NCBI RefSeq assembly: GCF_002086515.1
Contig: NZ_MVHH01000014.1
Location: 27,509 to 91,508, forward strand
Reading direction: 5' to 3'
Length of the DNA stretch: 64,000 nt
Origin: Mycolicibacter arupensis
GTDB lineage: Bacteria; Actinomycetota; Actinomycetes; Mycobacteriales; Mycobacteriaceae
This document shows, piece after piece, positions 41,871 to 51,140 of the stretch. Numbering within the stretch: position 1 is the first letter of the stretch; each line of letters starts with the position of its first letter. A program made the translations under genes and the position numbers. The notes beneath the pieces were generated by a model, which worked only from the letters and a program-made list of their open reading frames with translations, had not been told where the DNA came from and made no database searches.

Positions 41871-42827
41871 TCATCGCATCGGACAGCCGGCCGGCGGCGC
41901 GAAGGAGTCCAGCGCGACCGAGCGGTGCATCTTGACCAGCTTCTCGTACTGCATCCGGTTGTACGCCAGCGGCACCAGCACCACCCGATCCGGCAGCACC
42001 CGCCACGCCATCTGCACAAGCTGGGTGTAGAAGGCGAATTCGGCGTCGTGGCGCGGTTCCCACCGGAAGCCGGTCAGCTCCCGCACGCCCGGGTGCATGA
42101 TCCCGAACGAGCAGATCTTCACCACCCGGCCGGCCCCGGCGCTCAGGACCGACCAGAGCGGAGCGGCCGCGGCCCGAACCGGCGCCGGCAACGCCGAAGG
42201 CAGCGGCAACCGGCCCAGACCTGCGGTGACGCGATCCAAGAAGGGGTTGGCCGCCAGGTCGGTGTGCACCATGTCGTCGTAGTAGGCGGCGGCCGCGGCA
42301 TAGGTGGCGGGGAACTTGCCGGATTTGCCGGGCAGCTCAAGGGCCCCAAAAGCCTCGATCAGCTGCTGGTAGGCCGCTTCCCGTTCGGCGTCATTCCAGG
42401 CGATTCCGGTGACGGGGGTGAACGAATTGAGCGTCACGAACATGCCGCTGATCGCGATCCAGTTCCACAGGCGTGGGTTCAGTGCGCTGTAGCGGACGTC
42501 GGCGAACTCCCCCTTGCCGTGGCCGTGCACGTCGCGATGCATCCGCTTGAGGCGTTCACCTTCCGCGGCGCGGTCCTCGGCGTCACCCCAGATGGCAAGC
42601 AGCGCAGAGAATCCGCTGCGGATCGCGCGGTCGGTGAAGTTGCGTTCGAAGCGACCGGTCTTGTCGACCGCGGCGGCCACCGGCACCAACGCCACCTCGT
42701 CGAAGGCCGCGGCACCGAACAGGCCCGACAGCACGCTGCCGGAGTGCCGGCGGAACTGGGCCATGACCTCGGGCCGTATGCGAGCGGTCGGGGCAATGCT
42801 GGTGACGTTGCTGGTCACTGCTGTCAT
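41871..42827 (-). CDS. DUF2236 / MpaB-like oxygenase-family protein
   Basis: A 318-residue protein of the DUF2236 (latex-clearing-protein/MpaB-like) family, many of which bind haem b and act as oxygenases. The motif RMHRDVHGHGKG near residue 97 carries the conserved histidines, and RYSALNPRLWNWI follows. The ATG at 42827 has a strong GAGGAGG ribosome site. A sigma-A-type promoter (TTGACA, 16 nt, TATTCT) lies upstream, overlapped by a perfect dyad. Co-transcribed with the TetR gene. Substrate unknown; these genes are often multiple in mycobacteria. Confidence 0.8.
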   Translation of the reverse strand: MTAVTSNVTSIAPTARIRPEVMAQFRRHSGSVLSGLFGAAAFDEVALVPVAAAVDKTGRFERNFTDRAIRSGFSALLAIWGDAEDRAAEGERLKRMHRDVHGHGKGEFADVRYSALNPRLWNWIAISGMFVTLNSFTPVTGIAWNDAEREAAYQQLIEAFGALELPGKSGKFPATYAAAAAYYDDMVHTDLAANPFLDRVTAGLGRLPLPSALPAPVRAAAAPLWSVLSAGAGRVVKICSFGIMHPGVRELTGFRWEPRHDAEFAFYTQLVQMAWRVLPDRVVLVPLAYNRMQYEKLVKMHRSVALDSFAPPAGCPMR

Positions 42828-42845
42828 GTGGCCTCCTCGGCTCGC

Positions 42846-42874
42846 TTGACACAAAGAATAGTTTTTTGTGTCAA
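42846..42874. promoter_or_regulatory. Perfect 10-bp inverted repeat (probable TetR operator)
   Basis: TTGACACAAA (42846-42855) and TTTGTGTCAA (42865-42874) are perfect complements across a 9-nt spacer. The dyad covers the -10 and spacer of the DUF2236-TetR promoter. Such symmetry and position are typical for a dimeric repressor; the co-transcribed TetR protein is the obvious candidate. Confidence 0.8.
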
Positions 42875-42882
42875 AGTGTCAA
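42855..42882 (-). promoter_or_regulatory. Sigma-A-type promoter of the DUF2236-tetR operon
   Basis: On the minus strand TTGACA (42882-42877) is a perfect -35, followed after 16 nt by TATTCT (42860-42855) as -10. Transcription would start about 20 nt before the ATG at 42827, leaving room for the GAGGAGG ribosome site. A consensus -35 is unusual in mycobacteria and suggests a strong promoter held down by repression. Confidence 0.65.
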
Positions 42883-42989
42883 GAGTCGCAGATGCAGTAG
42901 TGCACCACTGAGGCCGTCGCGGCTCCGGCGAGCGAGCATGTCGTTGTGTTCCCAACATCATGAGGCGGAACCGCTCGAAGGAGCTGACC

Positions 42990-43592
42990 ATGCGACCAAC
43001 ACTGCGTCCCTTTGTCACGGCCGGGGTCGCCGTGCTCGGTGGCGGTCTGATCTCTGTCACGCCGATAGCCGCACCCGCTGCGCACCCGCCCGCCGTTGCT
43101 CTCGCCGCGGCCGAAGTCCCCGGTGATCTTGCCGGCCTGGTCGGCGGCACGTGGGCTGACGCGGCGACAAGCGAGGCGACCCTGGCGCTACTCGATCCCG
43201 AGTTCTGGCAAATGTTCTGGGCCGACCTGTTCAATCCCGACGCCGGGTCCGCCGCCTGGCTAGATCTCGTCGGAGCAATCGAAGAGCTTCCCCTGATCGG
43301 TCCACTGCTCTGGGGCGTCGGATTGTTCGTGGTGTTCCCGGGGGCATTGCTGTTGGCCTATCTGTGGTCGCAGATCGCGCCCAGCTTCGATAGCCCGCAG
43401 TTCGCCGCCGCAGCCGACGCAGCCGTGGCGTTCGATCCCAGCAGCCTCATCCACGACGTGAGTGCGATGCTCGATCCCGGTGTCCTGACATCGGGCCTAG
43501 ACCTGACGTCCGTGGTCGACGTCGGCGCGGTATTCGACCCCGACGCCAGCCTCCCGGATCTGGGCGGGATTCTGGCCGGTCTCATCCCGTAG
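42990..43592 (+). CDS. Exported protein of unknown function
   Basis: A 200-residue protein with a hydrophobic N-terminus resembling a signal peptide (LRPFVTAGVAVLGGGLISVTP, then an Ala/Pro-rich stretch). A middle part has DPEFWQMFWADLF and a strong hydrophobic segment (about residues 95-120). The C-terminus has repeated FDPSSL, LDPGVL, FDPDASL elements. AAGGAG 7 nt before the ATG at 42990 fixes the start. It resembles exported PE/PPE-type accessory proteins of environmental mycobacteria, but I do not recognise a defined family. Convergent with the NodB gene, 2 nt between stops. Confidence 0.65.
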   Translation: MRPTLRPFVTAGVAVLGGGLISVTPIAAPAAHPPAVALAAAEVPGDLAGLVGGTWADAATSEATLALLDPEFWQMFWADLFNPDAGSAAWLDLVGAIEELPLIGPLLWGVGLFVVFPGALLLAYLWSQIAPSFDSPQFAAAADAAVAFDPSSLIHDVSAMLDPGVLTSGLDLTSVVDVGAVFDPDASLPDLGGILAGLIP

Positions 43593-43594
43593 GC

Positions 43595-44440
43595 TCACGC
43601 CCCGTTGTTGGGTCCCCCCGAATTCGCCCCGGCGATGTCGGTGATCGGCAGGTTCGGCATCGGCGGCGGCGACGGCGTGGCCGGCAGACCCGGGATGTCG
43701 GCGGGCGGGATGTCGCGCAGGTCGTTGGCCGGTGGGCCGTTCTCCCGGCCCCCGTACACGCTGCCCGGTGCGCGCGGGCCGAGCAGCTGGCTGACCGTCA
43801 CCACGTGGTAGCCATTGGCCTTGAGCACCGGAAGAAACTGGTACACCAGATCGACGGTGGACGAGTACGTGTCATGGAACAGCACCACCGAACCGGGCTT
43901 GATCTGAGTCATCAGCATGTAGCGGGTGGCGTTGGTGTCGGCGTCGTTGATCCAGTCGAACGGGATGACGTCCCACAGAATGGCGGCCTGCCCGGCCGCC
44001 GCGGCCTGCGCATTGACCGCATCATCGGTGAGGCCGCCGGGCGGGCGCCACAGTGTGGGGGTGACACCGGTGGCGGCCCGGATCGCGTCGGTGGCCTTCG
44101 AGAACTGCGCGGGCACGTCGGCGGCGGGAATCGTGGTCATGTTCGGGTGTTCCCAGGTGTGACTGCCGATCTCCATACCTGCCTCGGAGATCCGCCGGGC
44201 TCCCGCCGGGTCGGCCGCCACCTTGTTGCCGATCAGGAAGAACGTCGAGCGCGCGCCCGCGTCGTTCAAGATCTGCAGCAGCCGGTCGGTATAGGGCGAC
44301 GGCCCGTCATCGAAGGTCAGCGCCACACACTTGGCCACGGCGCAGTCCACGGGTTCGGCTGCTGCCGGGTGCGGCGGGGCTGCGCACGCCCCGATCAGCA
44401 CTGCCGCGACCGCCACGGCCGTCCCTGCTCCTAACCGCAC
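43595..44440 (-). CDS. Polysaccharide deacetylase (NodB domain) lipoprotein (Rv1096-type)
   Basis: A 281-residue secreted hydrolase with a signal sequence and possible lipobox (IGAC, Cys19). The NodB domain spans about residues 38-225: TFDDGPS metal/catalytic motif, SHTWEHPN (metal histidines), RPPGG, and HDTYSSTVDL. Such enzymes deacetylate peptidoglycan or chitin-like sugars at the cell surface; M. tuberculosis Rv1096 is reported as a peptidoglycan deacetylase. The C-terminal 50 residues are Pro/Gly-rich and disordered. Convergent with the exported-protein gene. Confidence 0.9.
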   Translation of the reverse strand: MRLGAGTAVAVAAVLIGACAAPPHPAAAEPVDCAVAKCVALTFDDGPSPYTDRLLQILNDAGARSTFFLIGNKVAADPAGARRISEAGMEIGSHTWEHPNMTTIPAADVPAQFSKATDAIRAATGVTPTLWRPPGGLTDDAVNAQAAAAGQAAILWDVIPFDWINDADTNATRYMLMTQIKPGSVVLFHDTYSSTVDLVYQFLPVLKANGYHVVTVSQLLGPRAPGSVYGGRENGPPANDLRDIPPADIPGLPATPSPPPMPNLPITDIAGANSGGPNNGA

Positions 44441-44462
44441 CCCGGCAGCCTACCGGGCGATC

Positions 44463-45770
44463 TCAGTGCAGATCGGGACCGCTGATCTCCTCGAGCATCT
44501 CGGTGACCAGCGCGGCGATCGGCGACCGCTCACTGCGCAGCAGGGTGATGTGGGCGAAAAGCGGGTGGCCCTTGAGCTTCTCGATCACCGCCGCGATGCC
44601 GTCGTGCCGGCCGACCCGCAGGTTGTCCCGCTGCGCGACGTCGTGGGTGAGCACCACCCGCGACCCCGTGCCCAGTCGCGACAACACGGTCAGCAGGACA
44701 TTGCGTTCCAGCGACTGCGCCTCGTCGACGATCACGAACGAGTCGTGCAGCGAGCGGCCCCGGATGTGGGTGAGCGGCAACACCTCAAGCATGCCGCGGG
44801 ACAGCACTTCCTCGAGCACCGCCGGACTGGCCAGCCCCTCCAAGGTGTCGAACACCGCCTGGGCCCAGGGCCCCATCTTGTCGCTCTCACTGCCGGGCAG
44901 GTAGCCCAGCTCCTGACCGCCGACGGCGTAGAGCGGGCGGAACACCACGACCTTGCGCTGGGTGCGGCGCTCCAAGACCGCTTCCAGGCCGGCGCACAGC
45001 GCCAGCGCCGACTTGCCGGTGCCGGCCTTGCCGCCCAGCGAGACGATGCCCACCGACTCGTCGAGCAGCAAGTCCAGCGCCACCCGCTGTTCGGCGGAAC
45101 GTCCACGCAGGCCGAATGCCTCGCGGTCCCCGCGGACCAGCTGCACCCGCTTGGCGGCGTTGACCCGGCCCAAAGCATGCGAGCCGCCGCCCAGCAACCG
45201 GATTCCGGTGTGGCACGGCAGGTCCCGGGCTTCCTCCAGGTCGATCTCACCCTCGTCGAACAGGGCGTCGATGTCCTCGACCGCCGCGTCCACCTCGGCC
45301 ATTCCGGTCCAGCCGGAGACCACGACGTCCTGGGCGTGGTACTCGTCGGCGGCCAGGCCCAGCGCGGCGGCCTTGACCCGCAGCGGGATGTCCTTGCTGA
45401 CCAGCGTCACCAAGCGGCCCTCGGCGGCCAGATTGGCCGCGCAGGTCAGGATGCGCGAGTCGTTGCTGTCGGTCCGAAACCCGGTCGGTAGCACAGCAGG
45501 GTCGCTGTGATTGAGCTCGACGTGCAATGTGCCGCCCTGTGTCCCAACGGGAATGGGCTGATCGAGACGGCCATGCTCCAGTCGCATGTCGTCGAAGAGC
45601 CGCAGCGCCTGGCGCGCGAACCAGCCCAACTCGTGATGGTGGCGTTTGGCCTCCAACTCGCTGATGACCACCAATGGGACGACAACTTCGTGTTCGGCGA
45701 ACCGGGTGCAAGCCCAGGGGTCCGACAACAGCACAGAGGTGTCGAGCACGTACGTCCGGATTTCAGGCAC
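44463..45770 (-). CDS. phoH2: PhoH2: PIN domain-PhoH ATPase (RNA helicase/RNase)
   Basis: A 435-residue fusion of an N-terminal PIN ribonuclease domain (residues 4-140; acidic site Asp in YVLDTSVLL and [10 protein letters not shown]) with a C-terminal PhoH ATPase (Walker [10 protein letters not shown] near 253, FVIVDEAQ as Walker B). Mycobacterial PhoH2 unwinds and cleaves RNA and behaves as a toxin. GTG start at 45770; the ATG-less upstream region contains a short frame whose TAG stop shares a G with this GTG. Near-identical in layout to Rv1095. Confidence 0.94.
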   Translation of the reverse strand: MPEIRTYVLDTSVLLSDPWACTRFAEHEVVVPLVVISELEAKRHHHELGWFARQALRLFDDMRLEHGRLDQPIPVGTQGGTLHVELNHSDPAVLPTGFRTDSNDSRILTCAANLAAEGRLVTLVSKDIPLRVKAAALGLAADEYHAQDVVVSGWTGMAEVDAAVEDIDALFDEGEIDLEEARDLPCHTGIRLLGGGSHALGRVNAAKRVQLVRGDREAFGLRGRSAEQRVALDLLLDESVGIVSLGGKAGTGKSALALCAGLEAVLERRTQRKVVVFRPLYAVGGQELGYLPGSESDKMGPWAQAVFDTLEGLASPAVLEEVLSRGMLEVLPLTHIRGRSLHDSFVIVDEAQSLERNVLLTVLSRLGTGSRVVLTHDVAQRDNLRVGRHDGIAAVIEKLKGHPLFAHITLLRSERSPIAALVTEMLEEISGPDLH

Positions 45771-45898
45771 TAAGCGCTCCAGCGGTGAGGGCACGCGCGA
45801 CCCCGCGCGAGCAATTCGACGGGGGCACGGCACAGTACCGGGGCCGGTCCTGTCGTAATCACGACCGGTGGTGCCGAAGAGACAGCGAGGCGAGCCAT
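45770..45898 (-). CDS. Candidate short ORF upstream of phoH2 (PhoAT-like position)
   Basis: A 42-codon frame begins with ATG at 45898 ([13 protein letters not shown]) and stops with TAG at 45772-45770, sharing one base with the phoH2 GTG. In mycobacteria a small antitoxin gene, phoAT, is reported immediately upstream of phoH2. This frame has the right place and coupling, but I cannot recognise its sequence as PhoAT. The frame also extends further upstream into desA2. Confidence 0.3.
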   Translation of the reverse strand: MARLAVSSAPPVVITTGPAPVLCRAPVELLARGRACPHRWSA

Positions 45899-45954
45899 CG
45901 ATTGCGACGGTACCCCCGTCGGCGGGCGCGTGCTGGGCAGGCGCGCCGGAGTTT

Positions 45955-46782
45955 TCAGCTGACGACGAAGGCCTTCATGTCGGGGTGTGCGGCCAGGCCC
46001 CACGCGCTGATTCGATCCGAGATCACCCGGCGCAGCTGCTCGGGCCCGAAGATGCCGGCCTCGGCGATTCCGGGCTGACGGTCGGCGTAGCCGTCGATGT
46101 CGGCGTCGACGATCTTGAGCTCGGCGGCACGAGCCGCGATGGCCGCAACCGTCTCGTCGTGCACGTAGTCCAGGCAGTGCACGACCAGGTTCGCGAAGAA
46201 CTCCTCGTGCCGTTCCTCATCCGCGGCGATCCGGCCGATCAGGCCCTTGAGCACAGGCTCGTCGAGCTTGTCGGCGAGGTTGCGGCAGTACTCGGCGCAC
46301 GCACGCTCGTAGAAGGCCATGAACACCAAGGTCTCGACCTGGCTGTAGCGGTCGGCGCGGTAGCCCTTCTGGACGTGCTCCATGCGGACCCGCTCGTTCT
46401 CGTCCGGGTCGATCTCGCGAGTCACGATCAGGTACTCGCGCAGGGCGATGGCGTGCAGGTGCTCCTCGGCGGTCCACCGGCCGATCCAGCGGGCCCACTT
46501 GTCCTCGAGGATGAAGTGCTCGACCAGCTCGCGGTGGTAGCCGGCCAGGCTGTCCTTCTCCACGAGCAGGACCTCGCAGGCGTCGGTGATCACCTTGGGC
46601 AGGCTGACCTGCGAGGGATCCCAGTCCTGGCCGCCCAGGAAGGCGAAGTTCTGGCCCTGCTCGAAGGGCACATAGTCGTGGGCGTACCACGGGTCCACCG
46701 TGTCGATGTGCCGGACCAAGTTCGCGTCGACCACCGGCTCCAGCTCGCGGATCAGTGCATTAGCAACGGGACGTTCAGCCAT
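45955..46782 (-). CDS. desA2: Acyl-ACP desaturase
   Basis: A 275-residue ferritin-fold di-iron desaturase, exactly the length of M. tuberculosis DesA2 (Rv1094). Di-iron ligands are in TAEEHLH near residue 105 and ADEERHEE near residue 195; the aerobic reaction introduces a double bond into acyl chains on ACP, feeding mycolic-acid or phospholipid precursors. The ATG at 46782 is preceded by a GTTACTTTCATGG-type leader. It lies upstream of phoH2 on the same strand, about 185 nt away. Confidence 0.94.
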   Translation of the reverse strand: MAERPVANALIRELEPVVDANLVRHIDTVDPWYAHDYVPFEQGQNFAFLGGQDWDPSQVSLPKVITDACEVLLVEKDSLAGYHRELVEHFILEDKWARWIGRWTAEEHLHAIALREYLIVTREIDPDENERVRMEHVQKGYRADRYSQVETLVFMAFYERACAEYCRNLADKLDEPVLKGLIGRIAADEERHEEFFANLVVHCLDYVHDETVAAIAARAAELKIVDADIDGYADRQPGIAEAGIFGPEQLRRVISDRISAWGLAAHPDMKAFVVS

Positions 46783-46843
46783 GAAAGTAACTGTAACCCG
46801 AATTCACACTATCTTGTCAACTCGGGGCCACGGCGTGTTCCCG

Positions 46844-48118
46844 CTAGGCCAGCTTCCAGTCCTCCAGGCCGTCGTAGAGCGGAAAGTCCTGTGCCAGCTT
46901 GGCGACCCGAGCCCGCAACGCCGGCACGTCAGCGGCCGAACCAGCCGCCAGCGCGGTGGCGATGATGTCGGCGACCTCGGTGAACTCGGTGTCCCCGAAG
47001 CCACGGGCTGCCAGCGCCGGAGTGCCCACCCGAAGCCCGGAGGTCACCATCGGCGGCCGCGGGTCGTTCGGGACCGCGTTGCGGTTGACGGTGATGCCGA
47101 CCTCGTGCAGCAGGTCCTCGGCCATCTGACCGTCCAGCGGCGAGTCACGCAGGTCGACGAGCACCAGGTGCACGTCGGTGCCGCCACTGACCACCGAGAC
47201 GCCGGCCTTGGCCACGTCGGCGGCCAGCAGCCGCTCGGCGATGATCTTCGCGCCGGAGAGCACCCGCTGCTGACGCTCGGCGAACTCGGCCGTACCGGCG
47301 ACCTTCAGCGCGACGGCCTTGGCGGCGATCACGTGCATCAGCGGACCGCCCTGCTGCCCGGGGAAGACCGCCGAGTTGATCTGCTTGGCGAATTCCTTCT
47401 TGCCCATGATCAGCCCGGAGCGCGGACCGCCCAGGGTCTTGTGCACGGTGGTCGACACCAGCTGCGCGTGCGGCACCGGTGAGGGGTGCAGGCCCGCTGC
47501 CACCAGCCCGGCGAAGTGGGCCATGTCCACCCACAGGGTCGCGTCGACCTCGTCGGCGATCGAGCGGAACGCCTCGAAGTCCAGGGTGCGCGGGTAAGCC
47601 GACCAGCCGGCGATGATCACCTTCGGCTTGAACTCCAATGCCTGTGCCCGCACCACATCCATGTCGATCCGGTGAGTGACAGCGTCGACGCCGTAGAAAG
47701 CGTTCTCGTAGAGCTTTCCGGAGAAGTTCAGGCGCATGCCGTGGGTCAGGTGTCCGCCGTTGGCCAGATCCAGGCCCAGCAGCCGGTCGCCGGGCTCCAT
47801 CAGCGCCTGCAGCACCGCGGCATTGGCCTGGGCGCCCGAGTGCGGCTGGACGTTGGCGAAATCTGCGCCGAACAGCGCCTTGGCGCGGTCACGGGCGATG
47901 TTCTCCACCACGTCGACGTGCTCGCAGCCACCGTAGTAACGCCGGCCCGGCAGGCCCTCGGCGTACTTGTTGGTCAGTACGCTGCCCTGCGCCTGCAGCA
48001 CCGCCCGCGGCACGAAGTTCTCCGAGGCGATCATCTCCAGCGTGTCGCGCTGACGCCCCAGCTCCTTGCCGAGCAGTTCGGCGATGTCGGGGTCGAGTTC
48101 GGCCAACGGCGTCGACAT
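46844..48118 (-). CDS. glyA: Serine hydroxymethyltransferase
   Basis: A 424-residue PLP enzyme interconverting serine and glycine with tetrahydrofolate. The Schiff-base Lys227 lies in TTVHKTLGG, with EMIASENF at the N-terminus and [10 protein letters not shown] in the cofactor domain. I chose the ATG at 48118 ([16 protein letters not shown]), matching the M. tuberculosis GlyA1 start; a GTG at 48154 would add 12 residues. A large inverted repeat lies upstream between this gene and the DUF885 gene. Confidence 0.95.
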   Translation of the reverse strand: MSTPLAELDPDIAELLGKELGRQRDTLEMIASENFVPRAVLQAQGSVLTNKYAEGLPGRRYYGGCEHVDVVENIARDRAKALFGADFANVQPHSGAQANAAVLQALMEPGDRLLGLDLANGGHLTHGMRLNFSGKLYENAFYGVDAVTHRIDMDVVRAQALEFKPKVIIAGWSAYPRTLDFEAFRSIADEVDATLWVDMAHFAGLVAAGLHPSPVPHAQLVSTTVHKTLGGPRSGLIMGKKEFAKQINSAVFPGQQGGPLMHVIAAKAVALKVAGTAEFAERQQRVLSGAKIIAERLLAADVAKAGVSVVSGGTDVHLVLVDLRDSPLDGQMAEDLLHEVGITVNRNAVPNDPRPPMVTSGLRVGTPALAARGFGDTEFTEVADIIATALAAGSAADVPALRARVAKLAQDFPLYDGLEDWKLA

Positions 48119-48221
48119 AGTGGATGCGGGGCGGGTGTTCGGTGCAGCAGTCACGCCCTCCAGTCTGGCACGCGGACCTTCACCCGATTGCCGCAGGCCA
48201 GCGATCGCCGCCCGTTCGCCC

Positions 48222-48274
48222 AGTGTGCGGATTTATTCGCAAACCACGAGGTCCGGTGTGTAAAACCGCACACT
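48222..48274. promoter_or_regulatory. Long inverted repeat upstream of glyA
   Basis: AGTGTGCGGATTTA (48222-48235) and TAAAACCGCACACT (48261-48274) are complementary at 13 of 14 positions around a 25-nt spacer. It lies 28 nt past the DUF885 stop and about 105 nt before the glyA start (minus strand). It could be a rho-independent terminator for DUF885, a leader structure for glyA, or a dispersed palindromic repeat. Confidence 0.6.
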
Positions 48275-48302
48275 CGGGGGCCCGGCGGAGCGCCGAAGCC
48301 CG

Positions 48303-49499
48303 TCAGTCGGCCCGCAACGCCGACGGCGTCAGCGGTTCATCGAGCAGCCGGCGGAATCGCTCGGTGCGGCTCACCCCCGCGGGCGCGGCATCCAGCCAGC
48401 CGCGCAGCAGCCGGTAGCCCTCCACGTAGGTCGAGGTATAGGCCCGCCACAGCGGCGAGGACAGGAACCGCAGGCTCTGCCGGGCCCGGTCGTCGGTGAC
48501 CAGCAGCCACCGGCGCAGGTAATCGATCACCTCCTCGGCGTCGCGGTGTTCGTCGTGCAGCATGAGCGCCGCGTCCTGGCGCACGTCGGCCAGGGCCGCG
48601 GCGGCCTCGGACACCGCTTCGGCCCGCTCTCCGTCGAAGTTCAGGCCCAGGTCGGCATAGATCTCCGCGGCCCAGGCACCCCAACCTGGCCCAACCACGG
48701 CATACAGCGCCAGATCAGCCAGCCCCTCCGCCATCAGGCACTGGGGGGTGTTGACCAGGAAGATGGTCTGCTCGGCCTGACCCAGCTTCTCGACCAGCCC
48801 GGCCTCCTTGCGGCAGTGCTCGGTGTGATGGCCCGGATAGGACTCGTGGGCCACCAGTCTCGGCAGGTTCGACATGAGCTGCTTGAGGTCGGCGTTGACC
48901 GCCACCGTGGAGCGGTAGTCGCCGCGGTAGTAGTTGAACCCCGACCACGGCTTGTCGGTCACCACCTCGTAGGTGATCAGCTCGGTCTCCGGCAGCGGGA
49001 AGTGCACCCGCACCCGGTCACGCAGGGCCGAGGAGAACGCGTGGATGGCCGCTTCGAGCCGCTCCGGCGGAATCTCCTCGGCCTGGCGGTAGGCGGTCAT
49101 GCGCTCGACCAGTGGGCCGGTACCCCCCAACGCCTCATCCAGGCGGGCATGGGCCTGGCGGTAACGGTCGGTGTCACCTTTGACGATGTCGACGTCGAAG
49201 TACTCGCGTACCTCCTCGACGAAACCGACCTGCTCCCCCGCGAACTTGCGACCGGCGCACGCCAACGCGCGCAGGTGCACGCGTAGGTATTCGGCGCGTT
49301 CGGGATCCAGTCCGCCGGGCAGCGCCGCGGCCAGCCGGTCGGCCTCGCGGGCCAGCGCCGACGGGTCCGGCACCGGCTCATCGGCAACAAGTCGTTGCAG
49401 CGCCGGGTCGCCGGTGAAGGCGTCGACGTACCCCTGCTCGATCCGGTCGAAGCGCAGACCGAGCAACAGGTATTCGCGGATCAAAGCGGCGGGCTCCAT
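48303..49499 (-). CDS. DUF885 family protein (metallopeptidase-like)
   Basis: A 398-residue helical protein of the DUF885 family. The HESYPGHH sequence near residue 218 matches a thermolysin-like zinc motif (HExxxxH), and a downstream glutamate in LMAEGLADLAL could be the third ligand, so a peptidase or hydrolase is plausible. No signal peptide. It lies between glyA and coaA, which are neighbours in M. tuberculosis, so it is accessory here or lost there. Start ATG at 49499. Confidence 0.8.
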   Translation of the reverse strand: MEPAALIREYLLLGLRFDRIEQGYVDAFTGDPALQRLVADEPVPDPSALAREADRLAAALPGGLDPERAEYLRVHLRALACAGRKFAGEQVGFVEEVREYFDVDIVKGDTDRYRQAHARLDEALGGTGPLVERMTAYRQAEEIPPERLEAAIHAFSSALRDRVRVHFPLPETELITYEVVTDKPWSGFNYYRGDYRSTVAVNADLKQLMSNLPRLVAHESYPGHHTEHCRKEAGLVEKLGQAEQTIFLVNTPQCLMAEGLADLALYAVVGPGWGAWAAEIYADLGLNFDGERAEAVSEAAAALADVRQDAALMLHDEHRDAEEVIDYLRRWLLVTDDRARQSLRFLSSPLWRAYTSTYVEGYRLLRGWLDAAPAGVSRTERFRRLLDEPLTPSALRAD

Positions 49500-49544
49500 A
49501 CCCGATCAGGCTAGTGGTCGGGGTTGCTGCAAGACTGTGTGGTC

Positions 49545-50483
49545 ATGCGGCGGCTGAGTGAGCCGAGTCCATACGTGGAGTTCGACCGACGTCAATGGCG
49601 GACACTGCGTATGTCGACGCCCATGCCGCTCAGTGAGGCCGAAGTCGTGGCCCTGCGCGGCCTCGGCGAGCAGGTCGACTTGCTGGAGGTCGAAGAGGTC
49701 TACCTGCCGCTGGCTCGCCTTCTGCACCTGCAGGTGGCGGCCCGCCAGCAGCTGTTCGCGGCCACCGCGGAATTCCTCGGCGAGAACGACCTGAGCCCCG
49801 ACCGGCCGGTGCCCTTCATCATCGGGGTGGCCGGCAGTGTGGCCGTCGGCAAGTCGACGACCGCCCGCGTGCTGCAGGCGCTGCTGGCCCGCTGGGACCA
49901 CCATCCTCGCGTGGACCTGGTGACCACCGACGGCTTCCTGTACCCCAATCACGAGTTGAAGCGCCGGAACCTGATGCACCGCAAGGGGTTCCCCGAGAGC
50001 TACAACCGCCGCGCGTTGATGCGCTTTGTCACCTCGGTGAAGTCCGGCGCGGACTACGTGTGCGCGCCGGTGTATTCACACATGAGCTACGACATCGTCT
50101 CGAGCTCCAAGCAGGTGGTTCAGCACCCCGACATCCTGATCCTCGAAGGCCTCAACGTGTTGCAGACCGGGCCGACGCTGATGATCTCGGACCTGTTCGA
50201 CTTCTCGCTCTACGTCGACGCGCGGGTGGAAGACATCGAGCGCTGGTACATCTCACGATTCCTGGCGATGCGCTCCACCTCGTTCGCCAATCCCGACTCG
50301 CACTTCCACCACTATGCGGCACTCAACGACGCGCAGGCGGTGGCCGCCGCCCGCGATATCTGGCGTTCGATCAACCGTCCGAACCTGATCGAGAACATCC
50401 TGCCCACCCGGCCGCGGGCCACCCTGGTGCTGCGCAAAGACGCCGATCACTCCATCAATCGACTGCGGCTGCGCAAGCTCTGA
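49545..50483 (+). CDS. coaA: Pantothenate kinase type I
   Basis: A 312-residue enzyme, exactly the length of M. tuberculosis CoaA (Rv1092c), phosphorylating pantothenate in the first step of CoA synthesis. The P-loop [12 protein letters not shown] is near residues 95-106, with [18 protein letters not shown] and the terminal [17 protein letters not shown]. The ATG at 49545 ([19 protein letters not shown]) matches the known start; an in-frame codon at 49524 is also open. It is convergent with the DUF732 gene downstream and divergent from DUF885. Confidence 0.96.
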   Translation: MRRLSEPSPYVEFDRRQWRTLRMSTPMPLSEAEVVALRGLGEQVDLLEVEEVYLPLARLLHLQVAARQQLFAATAEFLGENDLSPDRPVPFIIGVAGSVAVGKSTTARVLQALLARWDHHPRVDLVTTDGFLYPNHELKRRNLMHRKGFPESYNRRALMRFVTSVKSGADYVCAPVYSHMSYDIVSSSKQVVQHPDILILEGLNVLQTGPTLMISDLFDFSLYVDARVEDIERWYISRFLAMRSTSFANPDSHFHHYAALNDAQAVAAARDIWRSINRPNLIENILPTRPRATLVLRKDADHSINRLRLRKL

Positions 50484-50501
50484 TCCCGGGCCGCGAGCGG
50501 C

Positions 50502-51086
50502 CTAGGGCTGCGTCGCGGTGCCGGGCTGCGGCTGACCCGGTGGCGGCGCCGGCTCGCCAGGCGGCGGAGGCACCGGCTCGCCGGGCGGCGGAAGCTCTGC
50601 CGCGGGACCGGGCACCGGCTCGGGCGGCGGCGGGAAAATCGGCGGCGGCGGGAATGCCGGTGGCGGCGGGAACTCCGGGGGTGGCGGGAAGCCAGGCGGT
50701 GGCGGGAACCCCGGCGGCGGGACCTCAGGTCCCGGCGACGGCTCGGCCGCACCCGGAGGTGGCACCGCGGGGGTCGGCGTGGCGGCAGCAGTCAAGGTGT
50801 CCGGGCACAGCTCGTGTTGTGCGGCGTCGATCATGACCTTGGTGACGCCGTCGGCGACCTTGGCGCCGAAGCGGTCCTTGGCGGGCCGGCCCTTCCGCAG
50901 GTTCTGGCAGATGACCGTGCCGAACTGCACCGCGCCGGACGGCGTGGTCAGCCCGGGACTGTTCTGGTACTTGAAGCCGTGCGAATCGAGGTAGCTGAGG
51001 TAGCTCTTCTCGTCAGCCTGCGCCGGCGCAGCGGCGAACATCAGGGTTCCGGGGATCAGCGTCATCGCCGCCAGCCGCCACATCAT
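50502..51086 (-). CDS. Secreted DUF732 protein with proline-rich repeat tail
   Basis: A 194-residue exported protein: signal peptide (residues 1-24, cleavage near APAQA-D), a DUF732 domain (about 25-95: FLSYLDSHGFKY-like start, GTVICQNL and ELCPD cysteines), and a long Pro-rich C-terminus. The tail contains five FPPPPx units in a row. DUF732 proteins are common small secreted mycobacterial proteins without assigned function. The repeat suggests an extended, wall-spanning or interaction segment. Convergent with coaA, 18 nt between stops. Confidence 0.85.
   Translation of the reverse strand: MMWRLAAMTLIPGTLMFAAAPAQADEKSYLSYLDSHGFKYQNSPGLTTPSGAVQFGTVICQNLRKGRPAKDRFGAKVADGVTKVMIDAAQHELCPDTLTAAATPTPAVPPPGAAEPSPGPEVPPPGFPPPPGFPPPPEFPPPPAFPPPPIFPPPPEPVPGPAAELPPPGEPVPPPPGEPAPPPGQPQPGTATQP
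50623..50712 (-). repeat. Five 18-bp tandem units encoding FPPPPx
   Basis: Units of 18 bp start at 50623, 50641, 50659, 50677 and 50695, each of the form ggnggnggcgggaannnn on the + strand. They encode five copies of Phe-Pro-Pro-Pro-Pro-x with x varying (Gly, Glu, Ala, Ile). Copy number is likely to vary between strains by slippage. Confidence 0.8.
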
Positions 51087-51140
51087 GGGAGTGAACTTTA
51101 GACGGTGGCGGCGGCGGCGACACGTTGAGAGGGCCGCGTC

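Noticed and set aside
50623..50712. CRISPR-like short repeats
   Set aside because: The units are contiguous 18-bp codon repeats inside a coding sequence without spacers. No CRISPR array was seen anywhere in the window.
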